Positions 25,899 to 34,573 of a stretch of 64,000 nucleotides of DNA are shown here, one piece after another. The DNA is taken from assembly GCA_003165595.1 (NCBI GenBank), contig PLWQ01000009.1, positions 222,244 through 286,243 on the forward strand, given 5' to 3'. This stretch comes from Fibrobacterota bacterium. Lineage in GTDB: Bacteria; Fibrobacterota; Chitinivibrionia; Chitinivibrionales; FEN-1185. A program made the translations under genes and the position numbers. The notes under the pieces were generated by a model. It was given only the letters and a program-made list of their open reading frames with translations. It made no database searches and was not told the origin of the DNA. Positions within the stretch are counted from its first letter, which is position 1. Every line of letters starts with the position of its first letter.

Positions 25899-27641
25899 TT
25901 ACGCAAAAAGCTCTATGGTATTGTTCCCAAATCGCCTTTTGGTGTCCATACCGTTTGTCATCACCGATTCGCCGGCGCCGTTCTTTGCGGCCGACGCCTC
26001 GGAGCCGTCTTCGGATTGCCCTGTGGTCTTCGCCTTGAGTGCGGCCAGCTCCGCCATCATCTGCATCTGATCGCGCGCATCATTACCGTGATTGACGTCC
26101 ACGTCAAATGATCCGACCTGCAGATTATGCTGGGCAAGCGCGTCTTTGAGCATGGTGAGGTTCGCCTCGACAATGTGCTTCACCTGCTGGTTCTCCACGT
26201 AGATCTTGCCCATCACCACGTCGCCCTCCATGCGAATCCGGAGCTGCACGTCACCCAGCGATTCCGGGCGAAGCATTATTCGCATCTCGGTTATTCCACT
26301 CTTCACCGCAACGTTCAGTTTGTCGACAACCTGGTTCATCACCGATTCGTCGAGCTGCTTGGACAATTGCGTGTCGGGAAGGCGCGTACTGCCTTGCGTC
26401 GCCACAGGATCCGCGGACTTGATGTCGGCTGCGGCCATCTGGGCCGTGTCCTTGTCGGCCTTGACTTTTGAAAGAACGGTCTCCAGAGTCGTGCCGTACA
26501 CCACCCCCTGCGATTTTGGCAGATCCATGGTGACGTTCTGCTTCGCCGCGGCCGCGTTCTCCTTTGCAGACTCCTGCACCGAACTGTCGCCATCAACTTT
26601 GAGCAGTTTCCGGAGGACCTGAGCGTCCATGGTTCCCGCATCGGGCACATTAGAAGAAGATGAGCCCGTACCAACCGCGATCGAGGCGATTTTCTGAAGC
26701 ATCGCCGCCGAATCGGGTGTTCCCTTTTCCTGAAGCGCCGACACGAGCGACGTAAACAACCCCTGGACCTTCTGTTCCTTTGTGACAAGCTGCTGCCCCA
26801 GCACCTGCTGGACATGAATCGAAGGCATCGACAGTGTCGAAGGATCGGCCGCCTGTGTGATGCCGCTGGGGGAGGCAGGCGTATTGTCGATCTGCGCAAC
26901 GCTGTTTGCCACATCGCCCGACACGCCGGCCAGTTTGAGTGCCATTTCAATCTGGAAAACCTGCTCGTGAATCGTCTTCTGCACGTCGGCGGCCTGCTGG
27001 ACGTCGAACGTTGTGGTCCCGTATTCGATCGGCTGACCCGCCTTTACCGCATCGTCAAGAAGCGAGGCGATACCTTTGAGTGCGGAAATCATTTCGGCCA
27101 GCTCGGCGGTGACGCCCTGAGACGGGTTGTCGAGGGTAATGTTCTCTATACCGTCCTGCACTTTGAGGTTCAAAGTCTGGGCAATTGTGACGATTGCCTT
27201 CTGCAGAAGCTGGTTTGCCTCGTTTCCAACGTCTGCTGCCGACAAGTCTCCGGTTGACTGTCCGGGCCCAGCGCCCAACGTGCTCTGAATCGACATTTCC
27301 TTCATTAATTCCGACGCCAGCAGAGATTGCGAAGTTGCGTCCTGTGAATCGTCCGCACCCTGCGCAGAATCTTTTCCGACAGCCTTCGTCCCGCTTATAG
27401 CTCCGTTCTTGTCCTGGGCAATGATATTGCTCTGGGCAATTTCCTTATAGACTTGTTCAAACGGAGAAACGCCGTTGGCCGCCGTCATCGCCTGCGCTGC
27501 CTCTCCGGTGATGTCCCCCGACAAACCCGGATTGGAGCCCTGAATCGCGCCGCCCCCAAAAGAAGCTTTCGCTCCTGACGCTGAGGCGACGCTCGCCGCT
27601 CGCGCCCTTGCCGATCCGTTCACGCTGATGTTGTTGTACAT
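25899..27641 (-). CDS. fliK: FliK, hook-length control protein
   Basis: 580 residues, mostly low-complexity Ala/Ser/Gln-rich, as expected for a molecular ruler. The C-terminal Flg_hook domain is clear: VDKLNVAVKSGITEMRIMLRPESLGDVQLRIRMEGDVVMGKIYVENQQVKHIVEANLTMLKDALAQHNLQVGSFDVDV, with the L-R-P-x-x-L-G signature. FliK measures hook length and triggers the FlhB switch. A near-ideal ribosome binding site (AAGGAGGTGA) precedes the ATG. Confidence 0.93.
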   Translation of the reverse strand: MYNNISVNGSARARAASVASASGAKASFGGGAIQGSNPGLSGDITGEAAQAMTAANGVSPFEQVYKEIAQSNIIAQDKNGAISGTKAVGKDSAQGADDSQDATSQSLLASELMKEMSIQSTLGAGPGQSTGDLSAADVGNEANQLLQKAIVTIAQTLNLKVQDGIENITLDNPSQGVTAELAEMISALKGIASLLDDAVKAGQPIEYGTTTFDVQQAADVQKTIHEQVFQIEMALKLAGVSGDVANSVAQIDNTPASPSGITQAADPSTLSMPSIHVQQVLGQQLVTKEQKVQGLFTSLVSALQEKGTPDSAAMLQKIASIAVGTGSSSSNVPDAGTMDAQVLRKLLKVDGDSSVQESAKENAAAAKQNVTMDLPKSQGVVYGTTLETVLSKVKADKDTAQMAAADIKSADPVATQGSTRLPDTQLSKQLDESVMNQVVDKLNVAVKSGITEMRIMLRPESLGDVQLRIRMEGDVVMGKIYVENQQVKHIVEANLTMLKDALAQHNLQVGSFDVDVNHGNDARDQMQMMAELAALKAKTTGQSEDGSEASAAKNGAGESVMTNGMDTKRRFGNNTIELFA

Positions 27642-27679
27642 TGATTCACCTCCTTCCCCTTCACATAAAGGATTCCGTG

Positions 27680-28270
27680 CTATTTTGCCTTGAGTGGCAT
27701 GCTTATCTTCTTGCTCACCCTTCCGGCTTTTTCTCCGGAAAGCGCAGAGAGAATTTTTGCCTTTTGCCTGTCGTCGCCCATTGACGACAAGATATTAATG
27801 CACAAGTCGTCATCCAGAGTTTCGAGTATGCGGGCCGCTTCCTCTGGCCGCATCGCGGCATATACTTTTGCCAGTTGTTTGATGCGTTTCTTGTCAAGTT
27901 CGTCGCTCTGAGAAACAAGCTTTTCCAGCTTCGCGCGCTCCGCAGCCAGCTCGGTCCTGGTTTTCTCAAGCTCATCCTGCACAATTTTTACGCGGTCCTG
28001 TTGTTCCGCAAGGCCTTCCTTTTCGTGCTCCACATCGGCCTTTTCCTGTTCCAGCGCCACAAACGTCTGAGATTGAGTTGCCGCAAGCGAATCTCTCTTT
28101 GCACTCAGCTTCATGACCTTGATTTCTCTGTCTTTGGTCACGTCTTTTTTGGGTTGGTTCACTTCTATGCGCGCCGTGCCGGTGGCAAGCATGAGGACAA
28201 AGTAAATGACCGGGAACGAGAGTATCGCCGTCACGCAGATGATGATGATATCTCTCATCGTCAATTTCAT
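27680..28270 (-). CDS. MotE-like protein (membrane anchor, coiled coil, MgtE N-terminal-like domain)
   Basis: 196 residues from ATG 28270: one membrane segment (about 7-28, IIIICVTAILSFPVIYFVLMLA), a long periplasmic coiled coil (about 50-125, rich in Glu/Lys/Gln heptads) and a C-terminal MgtE_N-type helical domain (LAKVYAAMRPEEAARILETLDDDLCINILSSMGDDRQKAKILSALS). This matches MotE, a periplasmic chaperone for MotC in rhizobia, and similar proteins coded before fliK elsewhere. It is the first gene of the flagellar run and lies 52 bases from a sigma54 promoter. Confidence 0.8.
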   Translation of the reverse strand: MKLTMRDIIIICVTAILSFPVIYFVLMLATGTARIEVNQPKKDVTKDREIKVMKLSAKRDSLAATQSQTFVALEQEKADVEHEKEGLAEQQDRVKIVQDELEKTRTELAAERAKLEKLVSQSDELDKKRIKQLAKVYAAMRPEEAARILETLDDDLCINILSSMGDDRQKAKILSALSGEKAGRVSKKISMPLKAK

Positions 28271-28322
28271 AAGAATTCCCCTTTTCGCTTCATGCGAACA
28301 GACTTTGCCCCACCCGAAAATG

Positions 28323-28338
28323 AGCAAGCCCTGTGCCA
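28323..28338 (-). promoter_or_regulatory. Sigma54 (RpoN) promoter for the flagellar run
   Basis: Minus strand TGGCACAGGGCTTGCT matches the consensus TGGCAC-N5-TTGC exactly in the key bases, with ten bases between the -24 GG and the -12 GC. It lies about 53 bases before the motE-like ATG. No sigma54 activator binding site or activator gene is obvious within the window. Confidence 0.75.
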
Positions 28339-28607
28339 CGGCACGCGGAGAAGTCTGACGCGATTATTCAACAGATTGATATTATGATTGTTACGATTTT
28401 CGGTTCATGACGGATTCAGGCTTCTCAGCAACTTCTTCAGCACGATGAGAAGGAACCTATTACCTGCGCAAACGGCAAAATATTCCTTGCCCGAAGCAAC
28501 TGATCGAAACGCATCGGGTTGCCGGATTCCCGAAGCGGAATCGCCGGCACCACCAGATGGGAAATCCGTGCCGCACCGATGCAGCGGTTCCGCAGTTCCG
28601 CAGGATA

Positions 28608-28636
28608 TTGACATCATCTGTCCCGAATACTAAAAT
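28608..28636 (+). promoter_or_regulatory. Sigma70-type promoter of the CheY-like/HD-GYP operon
   Basis: Plus strand TTGACA (28608-28613), 17-base spacer, TAAAAT (28631-28636), about 70 bases before the response regulator gene. Confidence 0.6.
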
Positions 28637-28705
28637 AGACTTGCGGAAGGCCTGGTCTTTTCACCGCGAGCGAGCAGAACCATCACCAATGCATTATTTG
28701 GCGGT

Positions 28706-29098
28706 ATGTCAAATCTCATGAAAAAACTTCTTATTGTCGACGACAGCAAAGACATCAGAGAACTTATCATCGCTACGCTGGACCCAACCGAATACAAGGT
28801 TCTTGAGGCTGCCGATGCGATGCGGGCGATCGCCATAGCAACGGTTGAAAAGCCGGACTTCGTCATTATGGATGTGATGCTTCAGGGCAGCATTAACGGG
28901 ATTGAAGCGACCAAAACCATCAAAAGCAACCCCCTTACCCGGAATTGCAAGGTAATTATCCTTACCGGAACAAATGAGAAATGGGTTCAAAAAGATGCGC
29001 TCCAGGCCGGCGCTGAATGCTATTTTGTCAAGCCATTCAGCCCGCTCGACCTGCTTCAGCGCGTGGAAGACATTGCGCTGGGCGGCGCGGTCGCGTAA
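28706..29098 (+). CDS. CheY-like single-domain response regulator
   Basis: 130 residues made of one receiver domain: acidic pair in LLIVDDSKD (Asp12/13), phosphoacceptor Asp56 in VIMDVML, Thr in IILTGTN and Lys in YFVKPF. There is no output domain. It is followed after 19 bases by an HD-GYP protein that lacks its own receiver, so the two together probably replace a fused RpfG-type regulator. Start may be the ATG at 28706 or the ATG at 28718. Confidence 0.9.
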   Translation: MSNLMKKLLIVDDSKDIRELIIATLDPTEYKVLEAADAMRAIAIATVEKPDFVIMDVMLQGSINGIEATKTIKSNPLTRNCKVIILTGTNEKWVQKDALQAGAECYFVKPFSPLDLLQRVEDIALGGAVA

Positions 29099-29117
29099 AA
29101 CCGGCAGGGGGAGAAAC

Positions 29118-29933
29118 GTGCTGCTCAAATCCGCAAAAACACAGGCGCTCAAAAAGGAACTGGAGCTGGCGTCTTCCCAGTCGCTCAGGTATGCCCACGA
29201 TTTTGCACGGCTGTACAAGGAGACCAAGAAACATAAAGACGAGCTGGCAGCCACCAATCGACAGCTCAAGCGATACGCTGAAGACCTGCAAAAGAACAAT
29301 TCCCTTCTCAAGACCGTCAATAACGAATTGCAGGAAGCGTATTACGACACCGTGCATCGCCTTGTGCTCGCCGTTGAATATAAAGACCGGTTTACAGGCC
29401 AGCATATTGTCCGCATGAGCAAGTACAGCGCCCTCATTGCAGAAAAGATGGGCCTGCCGGAGCGTGACGTCCTCACCATTTTGTATGCCGCTCCCATGCA
29501 CGATGTAGGCAAAATAGGAATACCCGATTCAATCATTTCCTCACCGCACAAATTGACAAGCGAAGAATTTAGCGTCATGAAGCGCCACACCATAATTGGC
29601 GCGGAGATCCTGGCAAATTCCAAATCTCATATCCTCACCGTCGCCGGCCAGATAGCGCTCACGCACCACGAACGCTGGAACGGCACCGGATATCCGTGCG
29701 GGCTTGCCGGCGACGCCATCCCTTTGCCGGGAAGGATCGTGGCCCTTGCCGACACGTTTGACGTTCTCACTTCGAAACGTTCCTATAAAGACCCATTCCC
29801 CATCGACCACGCCACTGAGGTCATCAAGAAGGAAAATGGAAAGCACTTTGACCCTCAGGTTGTGGATGCGTTTCTCGCCAACCTCGACAAAATAGCAAAG
29901 ATCACCTGCGAATTGAATCCAAAAGTTTGCTAA
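29118..29933 (+). CDS. HD-GYP domain protein, probable cyclic di-GMP phosphodiesterase
   Basis: 271 residues. An N-terminal coiled coil (about 10-75) is followed by a complete HD-GYP domain: RLVLAVEYKDRFTGQHIVRMSKY, the HD in MHDVGKIGIPD, HHERWNGTGYPCGL (the GYP loop), LADTFDVLTSKRSYK. The metal ligands expected for c-di-GMP hydrolysis are present. The GTG at 29118 is chosen since GGGGGAG lies just upstream; a longer frame runs back through the regulator gene. c-di-GMP control fits the nearby flagellar genes. Confidence 0.88.
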   Translation: MLLKSAKTQALKKELELASSQSLRYAHDFARLYKETKKHKDELAATNRQLKRYAEDLQKNNSLLKTVNNELQEAYYDTVHRLVLAVEYKDRFTGQHIVRMSKYSALIAEKMGLPERDVLTILYAAPMHDVGKIGIPDSIISSPHKLTSEEFSVMKRHTIIGAEILANSKSHILTVAGQIALTHHERWNGTGYPCGLAGDAIPLPGRIVALADTFDVLTSKRSYKDPFPIDHATEVIKKENGKHFDPQVVDAFLANLDKIAKITCELNPKVC

Positions 29934-30089
29934 CCGCGAAGGTTCGCAAAGCGGCTACTCCCGTAACGCTGCCTGCAGTCGTAGTCGTGATGCCGCGGGG
30001 TTCTTCACTCCTGCCGAGTAATCCCCGGTCCATATACTTCACGCTCGTACCAGCATTCCGACCGCCCCGCGTTTTATGATCGTGCAGCA

Positions 30090-30118
30090 TTGAAGCAACA
30101 ATCGCCGTCATGTATTAT
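30090..30118 (+). promoter_or_regulatory. Sigma70-type promoter of dinB, giving an almost leaderless transcript
   Basis: TTGAAG (30090-30095), 17-base spacer, TATTAT (30113-30118). The ATG at 30126 begins seven bases after the -10 element, where transcription would start, and no ribosome binding site is seen. The -10 overlaps TGTATTATTGTG, which shares one half with the lexA operator. Confidence 0.45.
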
Positions 30119-30125
30119 TGTGTTC

Positions 30126-31325
30126 ATGAAGCATGAAGGCACGGAAGAACGAGTTCGGTCGATCCTGCACATAGACATGGACGCATTCTTCACGTCTATT
30201 GAGCAGCGCGACGATCCTCGGTACAGAGGCAAACCGGTTGTGGTGGGAGCGCAACCCGGGCATCGCGGAGTCGTGGCCGCCGCCAGCTACGAGTCCAGGA
30301 AATTCGGAATTCATTCCGCCATGCCGATCAATGAGGCATTTCGGCGGTGCCCGCACGCCGTGTTCCTGCCGCCTCGCATGGATGCTTACGCCGAGGAGTC
30401 GCGCCGGGTAATGGCTATTTTGTCCGGTTTTTCGCCGATGCTTGAACAGGTTTCGGTGGACGAGGCGTTTCTCGATGTAACCGGCACCAGGAAACTTTTC
30501 GGCGACACATTGACAACAGCGAACACCATACGCCTCGCCATCAAGGAGCAGATCCATCTCACCGCGTCAATCGGCATCGCGCCCAACAAATTCCTGGCCA
30601 AGCTCGGCTCGGACATGAACAAACCGGACGGCGTGACCGTGGTTCCCATCGACCCGGCGGACAGTATTGCCTGGCTTGCGCCGCATCCGGTCCGCAAGAT
30701 CTGGGGCGTCGGCAAGAAAACCGAGGAAACGCTTGGCAGAATGGGAATTGTCACCATCGGCGACCTTCAGAAGCGGTCTCGCGAGTCTCTTGTCGGCGCG
30801 TTCGGTCAATCGGGCCTCGACCTGTACGAACTGTGCCGGGGCATCGACGACAGGCCGGTGGAAAACCGTGAGGAAGCCCGGTCAATTTCACGCGAACATA
30901 CCTTTGAGACTGATACGCGTGACCGGTTGCAATGGAAGAAAACCCTGCTCGCCCTTTCTCAGGATGTCGCCCGATCCGCGAGACAATCGGGAGTTACCGG
31001 CAGGACAGTAGTCCTCATTTTCCGCGGCCCGGATTTCACCAAACACACGCGGAGAAGCACGCTGCCCGCAACTACCGCTCTTGCCAACGAGATTTATTCC
31101 GCAAGCGTCAACCTATGCGATGCGCTGCCGTCCAACGCAAAACTCCGACTGGTCGGCGTCGGCCTCACCGGATTTGACCAGGATGTGCAGCTCGATCTTT
31201 TCCGCCAGGAGCAACCACAAGTGCCGTGGGAGAAATCCGAACGCGCAATTGACAAACTTGTCGACAGGTTCGGCGACGGAGTGATTGTTCGCGGGACCGA
31301 TTTGACGAAATCGGAGGATACGTGA
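30126..31325 (+). CDS. dinB: DNA polymerase IV (DinB, Y family)
   Basis: 399 residues. Catalytic residues are present: ILHIDMDAFF (Asp17) and VSVDEAFLDVTG (Asp-Glu). The thumb has LGSDMNKPDG-like ASIGIAPNKFLAKLGSDMNKPDG and WGVGKKTEETL. The little-finger domain is followed by QLDLF, a beta-clamp binding motif. An active translesion polymerase, in contrast to the ImuB-like protein at 32981. The gene lies alone on the plus strand, opposite to the lexA-dnaE2 block. Confidence 0.93.
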   Translation: MKHEGTEERVRSILHIDMDAFFTSIEQRDDPRYRGKPVVVGAQPGHRGVVAAASYESRKFGIHSAMPINEAFRRCPHAVFLPPRMDAYAEESRRVMAILSGFSPMLEQVSVDEAFLDVTGTRKLFGDTLTTANTIRLAIKEQIHLTASIGIAPNKFLAKLGSDMNKPDGVTVVPIDPADSIAWLAPHPVRKIWGVGKKTEETLGRMGIVTIGDLQKRSRESLVGAFGQSGLDLYELCRGIDDRPVENREEARSISREHTFETDTRDRLQWKKTLLALSQDVARSARQSGVTGRTVVLIFRGPDFTKHTRRSTLPATTALANEIYSASVNLCDALPSNAKLRLVGVGLTGFDQDVQLDLFRQEQPQVPWEKSERAIDKLVDRFGDGVIVRGTDLTKSEDT

Positions 31326-31329
31326 TGTC

Positions 31330-31528
31330 TAGAAGTCAAAAAGTCTGAAAGTCAAAAGGTCTTAAGGTCGGAAGGCGATCAACGGTTGCGTCTTGACTTT
31401 AGACCTTTAGACTTTCCAACCTTTGACATCTTTAGCCCGCCTCTGCGTCGTTGTCGTTTGCTGCTGGCGGTTGCGTCTTGACTTTAGACCTTCAGACATT
31501 CCGACCTTCGACGTTTTCAGCGCGCCTC
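31330..31528. repeat. Direct repeats of about 60 bases with 85-base period, plus related inverted fragment
   Basis: A unit starting GGTTGCGTCTTGACTTTAGA occurs at 31384-31443 and again at 31469-31528, with about nine differences. The second copy runs into the last codons of the DUF72 gene. An inverted, shorter relative (AAGTC-A-AAAGTCT patterns) lies at 31330-31375. The stretch fills the space between the convergent dinB and DUF72 genes. Confidence 0.65.
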
Positions 31529-32506
31529 GCTTCGCGCCTTTAGTCGCGCATTGAGCGCCTTGATATTGTCTATTGCATTCGCTACGGCCTGTGCGTTGTA
31601 ATGATTGTTGTACGCCGCTGCCACCACATTCGTTTTTTGCCCGAGTTTGAGCTGGTCAAGCGCGTGCTGTTCGACCTCTTCCTCGCTGTAGCGGTAGTCG
31701 TACCTGCCGTTGCGCTGCTGCAGGCGCTGTTTGGCCGTTGCCGCCTTTGCCTGCGGATACCAGTTTGCCGTGTTTCTTCCCGAATACCGGACATAGCCTT
31801 TGGGCGTGGTGGCGTACGCCTTGAGCGGAAACACGTGCTCAAACTGGGGAATATCGGTATTACAGATGCCGACGCCGAAGTCTTTAAGCTTCTGCAGCAC
31901 TGCCTCGCGGTGCCAGGTGATGTGCCTGAATTCGATGTGAACGTCGATTTTCCGACTGACTGCCGGCTCGCATACCGCAAGAAGATATTCGAGCTTCTTG
32001 AGGCTGTGCGCGTTATGGTCTTCGAGCTGGATGAGAAAACTGTAGAACCTGCCGGATTCGACCAGCGGCGCCACAGCGTCTATGTGGCGTTCCATGGCTT
32101 CCTTTGATTTTCGCGCGTCCCACTCCTTGGTATGCGACACACTCTGATGCGCCTTGACCGCGTACAGGGAATTAACCAGGCTTCGGCGGTCGATATCGAG
32201 GTAAGTCTGCCGCACCGGCTCCATATAAAAGCTCGCGTTTATCTCGACAAAACGGAAATACTTCTGATAGAACTTGAGACGGTCGTAATCTTCGGCAGAA
32301 CTGGTGTCGCCGTCATTTTGCGAGCGCTTCCGCTTGGGTGGATTGAAAACGCCGATCCAGTCGTCGAAATAGTAGCCCGATGTGCCGACGTAAAATCCGC
32401 TGGCTGTAATGTCGGGAGGAATTTCAAAGGGTTTCCACGCCGGCGCCGGGGGAATTTTGGCGGCTGGTGGTTGTTGGCCGGAGAAATCGAGGGGTTGGGT
32501 TGGCAT
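31517..32506 (-). CDS. DUF72 family protein (TIM-barrel, YecE-like)
   Basis: About 329 residues with the DUF72 pattern: GFYVGTSGYYFDDWIGVFNP at the start, FRFVEINASFY, LYAVKAHQSVSHTKEWD, FSFLIQLE, HIEFRHITWH, GICNTDIPQ and the closing YVRYSGRNTANWY. DUF72 proteins adopt a TIM-barrel and lack a proven function; some are linked with nucleic acid metabolism. ATG at 32506 chosen; upstream sequence belongs to a repeat element. It is the last gene of the lexA-dnaE2-imuB-like block, though the repeats make a common transcript uncertain. Confidence 0.85.
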   Translation of the reverse strand: MPTQPLDFSGQQPPAAKIPPAPAWKPFEIPPDITASGFYVGTSGYYFDDWIGVFNPPKRKRSQNDGDTSSAEDYDRLKFYQKYFRFVEINASFYMEPVRQTYLDIDRRSLVNSLYAVKAHQSVSHTKEWDARKSKEAMERHIDAVAPLVESGRFYSFLIQLEDHNAHSLKKLEYLLAVCEPAVSRKIDVHIEFRHITWHREAVLQKLKDFGVGICNTDIPQFEHVFPLKAYATTPKGYVRYSGRNTANWYPQAKAATAKQRLQQRNGRYDYRYSEEEVEQHALDQLKLGQKTNVVAAAYNNHYNAQAVANAIDNIKALNARLKARSEAR

Positions 32507-32980
32507 AGATAGTATATAAATTAGTCTTGGTGGGGACACCGCCATGAATGTCTCTGGTGGGGAGAAGTATGCGCTTTCTGCCCTTCCTGTTGGGCAGGCG
32601 CAATCCTGGGGTGCAGCTTCCGCCGCCCCCCCCCCTGACAAAAGCTAAACGCCTCGTTGAGCGGCGGCGATCTGCACCCAACGCCTTCCTGTAGGTATGC
32701 CGCTTCGCGGCGATAAAAAAGATCAAGCATTTCTGTATGCCATGACATCTTGACAATGGTGATAACTGCCCTCTGCCACGCGTTAGGCAGGACCGCAGTG
32801 CGCGCCAGAGCGCGGGGCAGGCCGACCCGGCGCCGCAGGCGCATAGGGCGGCCGGCACCGAGGCCATCGGCCGAGCACGAAGGGAGGGCCGACCCGAGAC
32901 CGCGTTTCAACGCGGGCGAAGGGGAACGCCCAAATCTACTGTCAAGATTTGAGACAGGCTGTACTTCCCCCACAAAAACA
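32507..32980. repeat. Intergenic repeat element, copy 1
   Basis: This 474-base spacer between the ImuB-like and DUF72 genes shares both ends and internal blocks with the spacer at 34151-34573: GGTGGGGAGAAGTAT, TGGGGTGCAGCTTCCGCCGC, GCGGCGGCGATCTGCACCC and ACTTCCCCCACAAAAA. A long hairpin forms from GGGTGCAG (32609-32616) with CTGCACCC (32672-32679) and CCGCCGC (32620-32626) with GCGGCGG (32661-32667). It contains a run of ten C (32626-32635) and a GC-rich stretch at 32790-32930. No gene is supported in it. Confidence 0.75.
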
Positions 32981-34150
32981 TTATTTACTTATAACAATAT
33001 TCCCATTCCTCACGACCGCAAATCCCATCCTCATCCGTATCTCCCCTATGCTCCTGCCTATATTCTCCTGTTTCATCTGCGCCCCAGCGTCGAACAAATC
33101 GAGCTGGCATTCGCGTTCGTTAAAAGGCCGCGCAGATGCCGACAGGCGCCGTACCGCTATGCGGCGCGTGTACGCCTGGTCAAACAAAACGCAACAACAC
33201 TTGTACAGCAGCGTAAAGTCGCTCGTGGGAGACAAAAGCTTCATGGAACGCTGCACGGCTTTGTCATCGGAATAGCGCACCGTACACGCGACGCTTCCGG
33301 CTTGCAGATGGGCCGTTCTCAGTTCAAAAACGAGCCTGTCGACAATGCCGCGGATATGGCTCATGAGGGTAGCAACGTCGTTTTCGTCCCGCGCGAGTGT
33401 TTGTCCCGTTTCGATGTCCGGGAGGATCGCAGCCGGTCGCGTTTCGAGAAACACGCCATGTGCCATGTTGTAAAGTTGCCGGCCATCGTCGCCGAACCTG
33501 GCTTTGAGGAACCCTTCGGACAGCCTCTGGATATCGGCAACGGTACGGATGTTGTAATCGCCAAGACGGCGCCGCATCGCAACAGAAAGGCCGGGCAGCG
33601 CCTCTACGGCAAGCGGGGCGAGCAGCGCAGCTTCTTCTCCCTGCTCGCATACGGTAATTCCGTCCGGCGCTGCGCTGCGAGCGGCCATGGTTGCGATATA
33701 CGGCGATACGCCCGCGCCTGCCGCACAGTTGCGAATGGCCAGGGTCGATTTGACGGCAAACCGGATTTCGGCAGCCAGCGAATGGAACCGCGGCCCAAGG
33801 AGCCTCCTCATGCCGGTAGCATTTACAAGTGCGCTTCCGCGGGGATTCACCCGAACGTCGGGCGAAAAGACCGACAGCACCGTGGCGCAATCGTCGGCAA
33901 TTGCCGCGCTCAGCGCGGGTTCTTCCGGGATAATCCGGATGTCGCTGAAACGCTCTGCAAGTTTCGCAACCGGGAAGCCGTGATATATTCCCCGGTCCTG
34001 CGCCTCGGGCGACAGCGACGTGACAATACTTTTATGGCTGTTTGCCTGCTGCCGTACAATAACAAACGGAATTCCATTCACTGCCGGGTGATAGGCAGAA
34101 TAGGCCTGGGCCGGGAAGTCGGGAATATAAAGGCTGATGTACCAATTCAT
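32981..34150 (-). CDS. imuB: ImuB-like, catalytically inactive Y-family DNA polymerase
   Basis: 389 residues with Y-family layout, but without catalytic acids: the first motif reads LYIPDFPAQ instead of hIDMDxFFA, and the second reads GSALVNATG where active enzymes have SVDEAFLD. Helix-hairpin-helix GLSVAMRRRLGDYNIRTVADI is kept, and the C-terminal part holds QLDLF, a beta-clamp motif, as in ImuB. ImuB proteins bring DnaE2 to the clamp in mutagenic repair. It lies downstream of dnaE2; in most imu operons the order is imuA-imuB-dnaE2 and here no imuA is visible. The ATG at 34150 has no clear ribosome binding site. Confidence 0.82.
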   Translation of the reverse strand: MNWYISLYIPDFPAQAYSAYHPAVNGIPFVIVRQQANSHKSIVTSLSPEAQDRGIYHGFPVAKLAERFSDIRIIPEEPALSAAIADDCATVLSVFSPDVRVNPRGSALVNATGMRRLLGPRFHSLAAEIRFAVKSTLAIRNCAAGAGVSPYIATMAARSAAPDGITVCEQGEEAALLAPLAVEALPGLSVAMRRRLGDYNIRTVADIQRLSEGFLKARFGDDGRQLYNMAHGVFLETRPAAILPDIETGQTLARDENDVATLMSHIRGIVDRLVFELRTAHLQAGSVACTVRYSDDKAVQRSMKLLSPTSDFTLLYKCCCVLFDQAYTRRIAVRRLSASARPFNERECQLDLFDAGAQMKQENIGRSIGEIRMRMGFAVVRNGNIVISK

Positions 34151-34573
34151 ATTCAAATTCAATTAAGATGTTTTGATGAGGGCACCGCTATGAATGCCTC
34201 TGGTGGGGAGAAGTATCTCCCCTGGGGTGCAGCTTCCGCCGCTCCCCTGACAAAGTCAAAACGCCTTGTGGAGCGGCGGCGATCTGCACCCACACCCCTC
34301 TCAGCGGGAACGTGCGCGATGCGCAACGTTTACGCATTGCGCGCGTCACGTTCATGCTCCGCGTCCCGCTCCGCACCCTTCGGGCTGCCTTCGGCAGTGG
34401 TCTCCGCGCGTCCTGCGTTTCGGCTCCAGACAACCGGCGTTTCATTCAATGTAGGGGCACAAAATTTTGTGCCCCTACATTGAATGAAACGCCGGTTGGC
34501 TGGACCTTAGGGATTGCGCCCGCCCAACAGGAAGGGCGGATAGCGCACTTCCCCCACAAAAAATATTATTATT
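34151..34573. repeat. Intergenic repeat element, copy 2
   Basis: 423 bases between dnaE2 and the ImuB-like gene, related to 32507-32980. The hairpin is kept: GGGTGCAG (34225-34232) with CTGCACCC (34284-34291) and CCGCCGCTCC (34236-34245) with GGAGCGGCGG (34270-34279), while the loop differs from copy 1. It also contains a 68-base perfect palindrome (34431-34498). No gene is supported in it. Confidence 0.75.
34431..34498. repeat. Perfect 68-base palindrome
   Basis: Two 34-base arms (34431-34464 and 34465-34498) with no loop. The centre is GTAGGGGCACAAAA joined to its complement. Such a sequence would form a cruciform or RNA hairpin; it could also be a terminator-like end or an assembly product. 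Confidence 0.85.

Larger units (their letters stand above)
28271..28705. other. Divergent control region between the flagellar run and the CheY/HD-GYP operon
   Basis: This 435-base spacer contains the sigma54 promoter (28323-28338, minus) and a sigma70-type promoter (28608-28636, plus). Between them lies a GATTCC/GGAATC hairpin near 28525-28545 and otherwise no feature that I can name. No gene is supported in it. Confidence 0.6.

Noticed and set aside
31330-31528. CRISPR array
   Set aside because: Only two imperfect copies, no regular spacers and no cas genes.
32750-34483. Plus-strand open frame of 577 codons across the ImuB-like gene
   Set aside because: It lies opposite a well-conserved coding gene and includes repeat sequence; its protein shows no domain and is basic and Cys/Arg-rich as expected for antisense frames.
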